Positions 31,243 to 41,500 of a stretch of 58,053 nucleotides of DNA are shown one piece after another. This DNA comes from Lactarius indigo (taxonomy: Eukaryota; Basidiomycota; Agaricomycetes; Russulales; Russulaceae): the NCBI GenBank assembly GCA_025766275.1, contig JAFKAC010000220.1:1-58053 (forward strand). The letters run 5' to 3'. Every line of letters starts with the position of its first letter. The first letter of the stretch is position 1. The position numbers and the translations under genes were made by a program. The notes beneath the pieces are model-generated. The model was not told the origin of the DNA. It worked only from the letters and a program-made list of their open reading frames with translations, and made no database searches.

Positions 31243-32221
31243 TTCCCTGTGCCCATACAGGGAACTCTCGACGACGATCCAGCAGCAACTCAACCAACAC
31301 CTCCGCCAATGTATGCCCTTACAAACCCCAACACCGGTGAGCCCGAAGTCTTCCTCACGGAAGACGAGCTTTTTCGGCTTCAAGCAGCTGTCCCGCACGG
31401 TGCAGTCGCCCGACGCCATGAAGAAATACGAACAAGAGTGGAAGGAGACGGCGGCGCGGTGGCAGCAGGAGCAACTGCATATCGCCGCCTGCCGACGCCG
31501 GATGATGAAGGAGCGGAGGGAGTACTGGACGAGGCTGAGGATGAAGACGAGCTTGGAGACCACTACCCCATCAGGCACGTGTTCCTTAATCATGAATTCT
31601 ACGCTGAAGATCCAGCCGCCACTCCCTTCCTCGTCGACGCAGCGGGGGGACCTCTACACAGGGGACGAGTCGCCGTGGCACAAGCGGCTCGTTATACACC
31701 AATGGGTGAACGAGACCCAGCAACCCAACTCGTTGTCCCTGAAGGGTTCCGGGTCAATCGAGGACCCGATTACATTCCGTTCCCGATCAAACTCCCCAAC
31801 GGACCGACGGTACAGGCATCTCACGTACAGGTTATCCGAGGAGGAGACCCCTTCGTTCTCAGACTAGCTCCGGGATCGGGTTTGCTCTACGGCAAACCCC
31901 TCTACGCCACTCCCCACCTTCCGAAGAACAACCGCGCATTCATCCCACACGAGGAGTACTTCATGCTCCGCGATCGACACCCCACCTGACCTGCTGCTTA
32001 TGCGCATTGGGGATGTCACCCTTACTCAGGAACTGCGTCGGTTCCGGCAGTTTGCCTTTGCCGAAGATCAGTTGGAGAAACGGATTCGGCAGCTGCAGAT
32101 GGAACGGGAGATGGTAGTGGGAGATAAGAAGGACAGTCTCTATCGACTGGAACGTGCTAACATATTGGCAAGGATGGAAGATGAAGCAGAACGAATGAGG
32201 CAGGAATCGGTAGCGGACTAG
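31243..32221 (+). pseudogene. GypA C-terminal extension after the chromodomain
   Basis: After a TGA at 31240 (GypB has CAG here) the frame 31249-31989 continues. It has a Pro-rich start, an acidic middle (DEAEDEDELGDHYPIR), then a conserved block PIKLPNGPTVQASHVQVIRG, YGKPLYATPHLPKNNRAF. One extra base at about 31985 moves the last part, a helix-rich tail (RIGDVTLTQELRRFRQF, LEKRIRQLQMEREMV), to 32000-32221. Between GypA and GypB the changes in the conserved block are nearly all silent in this frame, so it was under protein-level selection. The role is unknown. Confidence 0.7.
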
Positions 32222-32240
32222 TGAGGTGGGCCTCACTCCT

Positions 32241-32250
32241 GAAAAGGGGG
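32241..32250 (+). promoter_or_regulatory. GypA polypurine tract
   Basis: GAAAAGGGGG three bases before the 3' LTR. It primes plus-strand cDNA in this class of element. The same tract precedes the 3' LTR in GypB and in the outer element at 8582. Confidence 0.85.
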
Positions 32251-32253
32251 TGA

Positions 32254-32761
32254 TGTTACAGGTACGGACTCAAATGACTCATTACACACGACTCATGACC
32301 GGTTATGACTACGGTCCGGTATCCGTATTAGTCATGGACTCTTACTTCGCATCAGTCAGCATAGTAGTTCGCATGTGATTGTGACTCATGTATGACTCAT
32401 TCCTAGGATAGCGGTACTAGGGTTCGAGCTAGTTACGCTATTGGTTACTTACTATTCCAGCGGCGCTTCAAAGCCCGCGTGTATCTGTATAAGTAGTAGC
32501 GGCGGAAGACCAAGAGTCCCCATCTTGGTCTTCTTCAAATCCACCACTTGACTCGTTCTCTTTCTTGCCTTAGTCTCGGACTAAGTGTGCCTCCACTCGT
32601 ATCCAAGGGATACTACTTCTTTGCTCTAAGCTGCAGCGTGTGCCGGCGTGCCCCTGTTCAGCTCGCGTTGGGTTGACACGTGATCCCCATTCGCCTAACC
32701 CCGTTAAGTTGATTACGCCCTCACAGCGTCCAAGTCGGACTAACGCCGGTGGAGCGTAACA
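32254..32761 (+). repeat. 3' LTR of GypA
   Basis: 508 bp, two differences from the 5' LTR. Confidence 0.95.
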
Positions 32762-34938
32762 ATCATCTCTTATATGCGAACCCCAAATCACGACCAACCG
32801 CTTCTTGGACGGAAGCACGATACGAAATCCCAGGACCTAACAGCAAAACAGACCACTGCGTAGAGGAGGTCATTCGACTCCCGAACAAGGCTTGACTGCC
32901 CAAAGAAAACAGACCGACGAGAACAGTATTCAGGAATCATGCTGACTGCTGTCAGCTAGGGCACAACCGGACCAAGACAGAACCACGTACCCACGAAGCC
33001 GTCGAGGAAAAATTTACACGAACTCCGAGAGGAGTTGAGCAACAACAACACAAATTTGGTTGATCGATATCAACACGACAGAACCGGAATAGACTCATGT
33101 ATTGACGTGCACGACGCGACACGCTTAGTCAATGAAAGAGATGGGGAATCAACGACATGGGATCACGCCCGATCCATGAACTTCGAATCGCAATTGGTCA
33201 CTTCTCAGCCAGAAGCACGACGAAGACCCTCGATCGGAGATCCTGATAACAGATAGCAAAACAAGAACTAGGAACCTCTGCAATGACGAACTACCGGAGG
33301 TAACCAGCCCAGAAACATCGACAAATGAAGTGATGTTACACGACTGGCAAACAGACGCAGAAGATACGATAAAGAAGCATCTACCGAACCTGTATGACAG
33401 ATACGTGGAAAATGACCAAGTCAAAGCCCGTGTAGAATCACTACATGAGGAGACGCATCGAACAACATACCTGAAACAGACAAATCGAAACCCGTGTCGA
33501 ACCATGACATGTGGAGGTGCACCAAACAACGAATACACCGATCAGATAAGACGAAGCCTGTACCAGCAAGAGGTACGAGGAGACGCACTAAATGACCAAA
33601 GAATAAGCCGAAGCCCAGTGCGATGGAAACACACAAGGAGACGCACCAAATGACCAAATCATTACGCCCGACAAGACAGTAAGGAGGAATACGAACGAAC
33701 AGTGTCTCGAAGCACTTGAAAAAGCATCAAGCAAAATACCAGGAGAAACACGAGAGGATGAACTTCCATGGATAACGATATCACGACGTTCGTGAAACGG
33801 GCCAACTAGAACGAAAAAGACCAGCAGTACCATTACGCCCGTCAAGGCGGTGAAACTGTATAAGTCTAAGGAAACACGAGAAGATGAACTCCCACCAGCA
33901 ACAATGTCAGGACCCCCGCAAAACAACCAAACAATCAAGACGCCTAGACACGAACAGCATCGACAGGAAAAACGATGCTTCCAGTGTAAAAGACCAGGGC
34001 ATCAAATTCGCGAATGCCCAGCCAAGCGGATGTCGATGGAACAGGTCGCGACCGAAATTTGAAGGATGAACGCCACTACTAGGCGAAAAACAATCGCGCG
34101 AATGCTGGAAATCGACGAGGTCACCCTGAAACAAATCATGGCCGAACTCCAGAGTGCAGATGTTGACACGTGACAAAAGGTGATATCACGACTCGCAGAA
34201 AAATTAGAAGACAGAGACATTGAGATCGACAAAGATACGTCGACAAAAGCAATTACGACTTGCAAAAGACTCCGCCACAACACAGTAGCAATGCTTGACC
34301 TGAGAACTGCGGACAGATCCACCAATCACAAAAAAGAGGAGAAATTGAACCTCGAACAAAAACTCTGCGAACTTCGCCCCATTGTTGGTATAAGCGAAGC
34401 ATTGAGCCAACGAGATGATGTGACCTTCGCGCACCGAGAAAGGGCCCAATATAGGTCACCCACCTATACCACACCTCCATGTGTCATGAATACAAGGGGG
34501 ACTCCACCAACAATCAGTTGGAACAACAAAGAAACACCCAAAGTAGAGCGGTACAGCACATTGCAACGAGGCACCAGGGTCGACACCATCGTGCAGCAAT
34601 GTCAGAAGGGGAAAGGAAGAAAGTCATTAAGAGAGCGTTACGCAGACCAGACGATAACGCCGTTGGGAGGAACCAAATGGAAATTCCCACCACGACGAAA
34701 TGACGATCATGTGACCACATTGATACCCGATGGACCGACACTCACACCAGACGGATTAATATACTCGTTAAACGAACTTGGACACTTGAACGATCCCACG
34801 ACGGGATGCTTCACTAAGACCACATCTTTGCAAATCTCAGTCACCCCTATGACTGTACTACAAACCGACAAATCAGTTAGTGACATGGAATACACATACA
34901 ATCGTGCTTATCTCGGGCATCTAGGATCATCTGACTGA
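32762..34938 (+). pseudogene. Element C gag with CCHC knuckle, and protease/RT remnants
   Basis: This resumes element C after the GypA insertion. A frame at 33904-34062 has CFQCKRPGHQIRECP, a nucleocapsid knuckle. Near 34690 the phrase PRRNDDHVTTLIPDGP matches the E1 segment before the RT (PERVDDHVITLLPDAPP), followed by a counterpart of its YPLNAKEMEHLDE. The catalytic RT motifs are missing. Between about 33380 and 33660 there are degenerate repeats of about 90 bp (GGAGACGCAC(C/T)AAATGACC). Confidence 0.65.
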
Positions 34939-35323
34939 GAAAGTACCCTCCACTGCACCCAACATGCATCTAATGAACTGTCTGAACTAACAATCGTACC
35001 TCAGAATTACCAGACAGAGCTATGTACTTGTTTGAACAAAGCACTGATTTTGTTCACACTCGACCACGCACAACGCCAACTATTCTGTGCCTTTAATACG
35101 AACAAACGGGACTACCTCAGACGACACGACGAATTATGAACATTCTCTAAATATCGAACACATTTGCTGTACCCTTGGGGCTCTTACTCGGCAACAACCA
35201 CGTACTGTGTGTTATGCGACACCTGCCCACCCTCTCTTGCAAACAGCGAATCTTTATCATGGATGATGAAACGCACTACATCGTTCGACATCCTTCTTAG
35301 CATCGCCCACTCGCACCCCTTCA
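34939..35323 (+). other. Element C interior, RT region largely deleted
   Basis: No frame or motif recognised. By position this should hold RT and RNase H; the distance is far too short, so a large deletion is likely. Confidence 0.45.
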
Positions 35324-37105
35324 ATGATCGGAAGGAAACACCGACCATCACCCCTTTTCCACCACCCTCTCCCTTCGATTGCAGTCGCTATGCGTGCTAT
35401 TACGAACCCCTCGCGCTGCTTCACACTCTTGCATGCTGGTGCCGTCTGCTCATCGACACGTGGTACTCCCAGGGTCATCATCCTTGCAGATCCCCATCGC
35501 CGCCAGGCCCCCCGCCTCACCCTGACGAACTACGACCTTCACCAGTATCACAACCATGATACTAACCTTCTTACCGTTCACCTTCCTCGCCACCTTGTCC
35601 TTACTCCACCCAATGCCGACATCCTCACGGTTGTCGTCCCATCATCGTCGCTCCTCCTCGCAACTGATCTGACTGCCACAGTCGACATTCATTCCCTTCA
35701 CCACCCAGCACATGTCACTGCCGCCCCTCGATTCTACGGTGACCATCTTGTGATCGCAGACGATCCCCTTCTGAGGAGGGGGGTAATTCAGTCGCTTCAC
35801 GACTCAATCACCACAAAACACCCAGGCAAGGACAAAAAACCGCTTACCCTTTGGCGACATCCCATGGAAACAGAAGCCGTTAAGCATAACACAGAATGCC
35901 GGACACATCAGGAAAACAAAAATCTCCCTACGTTACCCCGCGCACCCTCATCATTCCCTGACCCGCAACAAAATACGCCCCGTATCAACATAATCATCCG
36001 AGACTTCGACACAAAGACCTCTGAGACCATCGGTTTCGCTACCACCACCAACCAAAGACGCTCCAGAATCAGGGTCATCATACTGACAAAAGAAAACTGT
36101 AACATCAAAAGAATGACTAACATGTTCAGTGACCGTATACCACCACACTACGAACTGCCAAACGAGACACCGTCCAAGTGTCGACAACAAGTACAAAATC
36201 TCAATCCTTGTACCAACCCCTGGGGTTACAACGAACAAACAATGCAGTTACTAGTAATGCAACCCACCCACGACACACAACCATTTAAAAGGACAACACG
36301 GCCCCCACACGAGATAACCATGAGATCCATACCCCTGACATATCGACAGACACCTATCCCCTCGCAAACAAGCGACAAACGTCTCCCAATGCGGAACATA
36401 CTCCACAGAGTTCTCTTGTTGGTTATAACAGCTAGGGAAGGGTCGAACAGAAGTCATCAAACGACTTACGGCAAACTCACACCACCACCACATAAACCAT
36501 CTCATGTTTCGGATAAGATACGATCTCTGAGGCTGGGGGAGACCCACGACACAATTTACAAGAAATCGCTCACCTCTGATCATACAATCTACACCATCAG
36601 AAATCAAAAAGAACAACCCCCGCCCCAATCAACCTCGGAAAACACCGAACGAGATAATGAAGGAATCTTCAACCAGAGGAAGACGCCACTATCTCTGATA
36701 CGATGGAAGGAACGTTCCACCGTGCGCAATAGGACGAAACCCCTAGATAATGCCCAAACACCAACACAACTCGCACAACATAAGAAGCGAGTGCAGTCAA
36801 ACACCAACCCCACCGCCACGAATTCCCCAACGATGGATAAACAGTATCCACTGACCACAACTATCACAGCTGACCAGCTCCCTGTCCAGTGGACGTTCAA
36901 GACAGACGACAAACAGGCAGTCCCCGCCCCTCTTGTTATTGAAGTGGATCGACACGCTCACCTAACGTCGACGCCCTCGCCATCTCTTAACGCCGCACAG
37001 CCTGACGAAGTGGGCCAACCCATCGTCACCCCTGACCATGATAATACGCCCAATGTCCGCACCCCAGGAAACGCAGACGTCGACCAGAAAAAGGGGCCAC
37101 TCCAC
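35324..37105 (+). pseudogene. Element C RNase H tail, eroded integrase and chromodomain in one open frame
   Basis: About 590 codons without a stop, alignable to E1 through short islands: LTNYDLHQYH (E1: LADYDLRLRH), DDPLLRRGVIQSLHDSITTK (E1: DDLPLRRGVIESFHDSITAG), ENKNLP (E1: AHKNLP), SDRIPPHYELP (E1: CHVVPHYGLP), QRKTPLSLIRWK (E1: RRRTPQYLVRWK). Integrase motifs are lost: YWWP is replaced, the second zinc Cys is His, and the catalytic Asp and DDE surroundings are gone. The frame nevertheless stays open and runs straight into a BTB domain. It could be chance, or the frame may have been kept as part of a fused protein. Confidence 0.6.
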
Positions 37106-37501
37106 ACTAATTCAGAAATGGACACCCTTCGCCAACACCACCTGTACGACCTAGTAGGCGCAGATGCAATATTTGCAACAAACGACTGCACGTTCCACGT
37201 TCACAGTTACTTCTTCACATGCGAATCACCATATTTCCGACGACTTTGGAAAGTCGAGGGATCTACGGCGGAAAAGCCCATTGACCTCAGTAACGACGAG
37301 CTGATTTCAATTGGAAACGATGCCACCGCGACACCATACTATGTCGCGCTCAGCAAGGTAACAACCAAGGAGTTTGAACTGCTCTTATGGGTCTTCTATA
37401 ACCCAGACTACTCCGTTTACGAAGCGACTACTCGAGAATGGACGCTAGTCCTTCGGTTAGCACAACAATGGGAGTTCCCCAGGGTCGAAGCCCTGTGCTG
37501 G
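37106..37501 (+). pseudogene. BTB/POZ domain coding sequence, cut by GypB
   Basis: From MDTLRQHHLYDL on, the frame encodes a BTB/POZ domain of the type expanded in basidiomycetes: FHVHSYFFTCESPYFRRL, then KEFELLLWVFYNPDYSVYEA, EWTLVLRLAQQWEFPRVEAL. BTB domains mediate protein-protein contacts, for example with cullin ligases. There is no intron and no stop between it and the upstream element-C frame. The coding sequence stops abruptly at the first base of the GypB LTR (37502), so the C-terminus must lie beyond the other end of GypB, outside the window. It may be a host gene next to a decayed element, or a domain captured by it. Confidence 0.75.
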
Positions 37502-38005
37502 TGTTACGCTCCACCGGCGTTAGTCCGACTTGGACTCGAGAAAGGTGTAATCGACTTAGCAGGTTTAGGCGAATGGGGATCACGTGTCAACCCAACGCGA
37601 GGTGAACAGGGGCACACTGGCACACACTGCACCTGAAGATAGAGAAGTCGGTTCCTTGGTGAACCGGAGTGGAGGCACACTTAGTCAGAGACTAAGGCAG
37701 ACAAAAGACGAGGCAATTGGTGGATTGAAGAAGACCAAGATGGGGACTCCTGGTCTTCCGAGTTAACTACTTATACAGATACGCGGGCTTTAAAGCGCCG
37801 CTGGAATAGTACGTGGCCAATAGCGTAACTAGCTCGAACCCTAGTACAGCTATCCTAGGAATGAGTCATACATGAGTCACAATCACATGCGAACTACTAT
37901 GCTGACTGATACGATGTAAGAGTCCATGACTAATACTGATACCGGACCGTAGTCATAACCGGTCATGAGTCGTGTGTGATGAGTCATCAAGTCCGTATTG
38001 TAACA
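37502..38005 (-). repeat. 3' LTR of GypB
   Basis: 504 bp, TGTTACGC to TTGTAACA on the plus strand, followed at 38009-38018 by the complement of the polypurine tract (CCCCCTTTTC). Confidence 0.93.
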
Positions 38006-38037
38006 TCACCCCCTTTTCAGGAGTGAGGCCCACCTCA

Positions 38038-38538
38038 CTAGTCCGCTACCGATTCCTGCCTCATCCATTCTGCTTCGTCTTCCATCCTTGCCAATATGTT
38101 AGCGCGCTCCAACCGATAGAGACTGTCCTTTTTGTCCGCGGTCACCATCTCCCGCTCCATCTGCAGCTGCCGAATCCGTTTCTCCAATTGATCTTCGGCA
38201 AAGGCGAATTGCCGGAACCGACGCAGTTCTTGAGTAAGGGTGACATCCCCAATGCGCGTGAGCAACAGGTCAGTGGGGTGTCGATCGCGGAGCATGAAAT
38301 ACTCCTCGTGAGGTATGAATGCGCGGTTGTTCTTCGGGAGATGAGGGGTGGCGTAGAGGGGTTTGCCATAAAGGAAACCCGATCCCGGAGCTAGTCCGAG
38401 TACGAAGGGGTCTCCTCCTCGGATAACCTGTACGTGGGACGCTTGTACTGTCGGTCCGTTGGGGAGTTTGATCGGGAACGGAATGTAATCGGGTCCTCTA
38501 TTGACCCGGAACCCTTCAGGGACGACGGCCCTGGTTGC
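38038..38538 (-). pseudogene. GypB C-terminal extension in shifted frame
   Basis: Compared with GypA, one base (an A in GACCCAGCAACC) is missing near 38539, so the main pol frame leaves the conserved extension here and ends at 38391. The original frame stays open to 38038: VVPEGFRVNRGPDYIPF, PIKLPNG, HVQVIRG, LYATPHLPKNNRAF, then the helix-rich tail ending RQESVAD. The frame choice rests on silent differences between copies (for example ACG/ACA, CAG/CAA, GCA/GCG, TCT/TCC). Confidence 0.75.
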
Positions 38539-41500
38539 GGGTCTCGTTCGCCCATTGGTGTATAACGAGCCGCTTGTGCCACGGCAACTCGTCCTCTGTG
38601 TAAAGGCCCCCCCGCTGCATCGACAAGGTAGGGAGTGGCGGCTGGATCTTCAGTGTAGAATTCATGATTAAGGAATGCGTGCCTGATGGGGTAGTGGTCT
38701 CCAAGCTCGTCTTCATCCTCATCTTTGTCCAATACTCCTTTCGCTCCTTCATCATCCGGCGTCGGCAGGCGGCGATATGCAGTTGCTCCTGCTGCCACCG
38801 CGCCGCCGTCTCCTTCCATTCTTGTTCGTATTTCTGCATGGCGTTGGGCGGTTTCACCGCGCGGGACAGCTGCTTGAAGCCGAAAAAGTTCGTCTTCTGT
38901 GAGGAAGACCTCGGGCTCACCGGTGTTGGGGTTTGTGAGGGTGTACATTGGCGGAGGTGCTGGTTGAGTTGTTGCTGGATCGTCGTCGAGAGTTCCCTGT
39001 AGGGGCATAGGGAATTGTTGCAGTGTCTGGTGCAATTCTTCACCAGTGATAGGGCCGTCTTCCTCATGCTGCACGGTGGTACCGCCTCCAGCCGCAGCTC
39101 TATGGGCTGCGGCGTCGTTGGTGGAGTCGGGGTTAACAAGCGTGGCGGAGGAGTCGTTGACAAGGGTGGAGAGGAGTGCGAGCTGGTCATTGCGTCGAGT
39201 AGAGGACATGGGGTAACTGGGAGATGGGGACTTATCTTGACAGAAGGCTACCCTTATATGCGTTTCTCTGTCGGGGTTAGAATGTTTAAAGTCCCGAACG
39301 GCTTCGTCGGCAAATACGTCATCCTTATCTATCCATTGATTGTCTGAGTCCGGATAGCCCTTCCATTTGACGAGGTATTGGAGCCGACGTCTTCTGCCGA
39401 ACCGCCGAGAGTCCAGAATCTTCTCAACTTCGTATTCTTCTTCGTTATCGACCAAATCAGGTGGTGGGCGCTGATAGTTTGGTCCGTGCGTGGGTGTTTC
39501 GCGATAAGGTGTGAGAAGATCTATGTGGAAGACATCATGGATGCTCCACTGCGTGGGAAGCTCGAGTCGATAATTGACAGGGGACATCACCTTGATGACT
39601 TTAAATGGTCCATGTCGTTTAGCCGCTAGTTTTGCGGTTGGTTGATGAGTGCGTAAGTGGCGTCCTTCCAGCCACACGAGGTCTCCTTCTTCGAACTTGG
39701 GCATATCTTTGTGTTTGACCCATGACTTTTGCACCCGGAGCATGCAGGAGAAAGCGCGCTGTCGCGCTTGCTTGAATTGGTCTAGTCTTAACGACACTTG
39801 TGGGATAGGGGAAGGCCTATCGATCCAATCAGCGCGAGGATTGAACCCAGATAAGAGAAAGAAGGGGGACTCCCGTGTGGTTTCATTAGGCCAATTGTTA
39901 TGCGTGAATTCTGCCATAGGCAGATAGCGAACCCAGTCGTCTTGTCGCTCATTTACCCAGAAGCGGAGGTATTGCTCTAGCCATTGATTCGTTCGCTCCG
40001 ATTGGCCATCGGTTCTGGGGTGATATGCGGTTGAGATATTTTGGCTGATGCCAAGGATTTTGCATATCTCCCGCATAAACTTAGATGCGAAGCGGGGGTC
40101 TCGGTCACTGATAACACGCGAGGGGAGTCCGAATCGTGGGAATACATGTGAAACGTACAGGGTGGCCGTTCCTTCGGCTGTTATTTCTTCATTACAGGGG
40201 ATGAAGACGGCAGCTTTGGTACAATCGTGATCTGTTACCGTGAGGATAGAGTCGTAGCCCCGAGAGATAGGGAGCTTGGTGATAAAATCCACTGCAATAG
40301 TTTCGAATGGCAGGGCTTCCGGTTTGGGGTAAATGGGTTGTAGAGGCGCTCTAATGGGACGAAGGTTGACTTTGTGCCGCTGGCATTCCGCACAGCCTTT
40401 AACGTAGTCTTGGACATCGTTCTTCATTTGTGGCCACCAGTAATGTCGTTCGGTGAGCTGGAGAGTGCGTTTGATTCCCGGGTGACCGTATACAGGAGAG
40501 TCATGGTGAGCGGCAATGATGGTGCGTTTGTCGTGAATACCACCGGTGACCACTCGCCGTCCATCTTTATACCATGTCCCTTCAATGTCTTTTAGTTTGT
40601 GAGCGTCGACCCAGGGTTTCAACTTAGCTATGTCCTGTTCGTAGATTGGATGTTCTGGAGTCATTTCTACTGGTAGGATTTCGGGTCTCCAATGTGGATG
40701 TTGCGGTTCTTCTAGTGTGGTGGCGCGCACGAAGACGCTCTCTGGTAGTACCGTTATTCCTTCATTGTCGTTTTCTCCTTGGTCGTAATCTGGTCTTCGT
40801 GATAGTGTGTCGGCGCGTCCATTAGAAGTTCCCTTGATGTGGTGAATTTCGAAATCATATTCCGAAAGTTCGAGTACTTCCCTGGCTACGCGTCTACTGA
40901 TTTTCTGTGGTGATTTCCAGTATTGTAAGTTGAGGTGGTCCGAGAATACTTTGATCTTGTGGGGAGAGCCTGCCAAAAGGGGTCTCCAGTGGCGGAAGGC
41001 CTTGACGATCGCCAGGAGTTCAAGGTCGTAAATGTCATAGTTTCGCTCGGCTTCATTAAGGGTAGATGAGTAATAGCCAATGGGGTGTCGTTTTCCATCT
41101 GCCTTGCGTTGAAGAAGGACTGCACCCGTAGCAAAGCCGGACGCGTCGACTTCTAGTTCGAATTGTTGGGTGAGATCCGGATGTGCTAGGACGGGTTCAC
41201 TAGTAACAAGGGTTTTAATGTCTTGAAATGCCTTCTCTTCTTCCGTTCCCCAGTGCCATTCGGTATCTTTGCGCGTGAGTTTGTTGAGAGGTCGTGCTTT
41301 GGTTGCGAAACCTCGTATGAAGGGTCGGTAAAAATTGCAGAAGCCGAGAAAAGAGCGGACGTCCTTGACCTTGGTTGGTGTGGGCCAATCCTTGATACCC
41401 GAAATTTTGACAGGGTCCATGCGTGTCACCCCCTTTTCAAGGATTACCCCCAGGTAATCCATACATGGGGAGTGGAAGAGGCACTTTTCGAGTTTGTAAT

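Larger units (their letters stand above)
24946..32761 (+). mobile_element. Ty3/gypsy element GypA (family A), nearly identical LTRs
   Basis: LTRs of 507 bp (24946-25452) and 508 bp (32254-32761) differ by one inserted A near the start and one substitution (CCATATT/CCGTATT), so the insertion is young. The target duplication ATCA lies at 24942-24945 and 32762-32765. Order inside: primer-binding site, pre-gag region, gag with CCHC knuckle, -1 frameshift signal, protease, RT, RNase H, integrase, chromodomain, C-terminal extension, polypurine tract 32241-32250. Despite the young LTRs, gag and pol carry at least seven indels compared with copy GypB, so this copy was probably mobilised by other elements' proteins. 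Confidence 0.95.

Noticed and set aside
31019..31867. Separate Ser/Pro-rich protein overlapping the end of GypA pol in another frame
   Set aside because: Differences between copies change amino acids in this frame and are silent in the other, so it is a shadow of the C-terminal extension.
35324..35560. A new host gene starting at the methionine at 35324
   Set aside because: The first part aligns in position with the RNase H tail of E1, so the frame begins inside element C and the methionine has no special support.
38516..39190. Similar shadow frame in GypB
   Set aside because: Same reason; it lies over the acidic extension in another frame.
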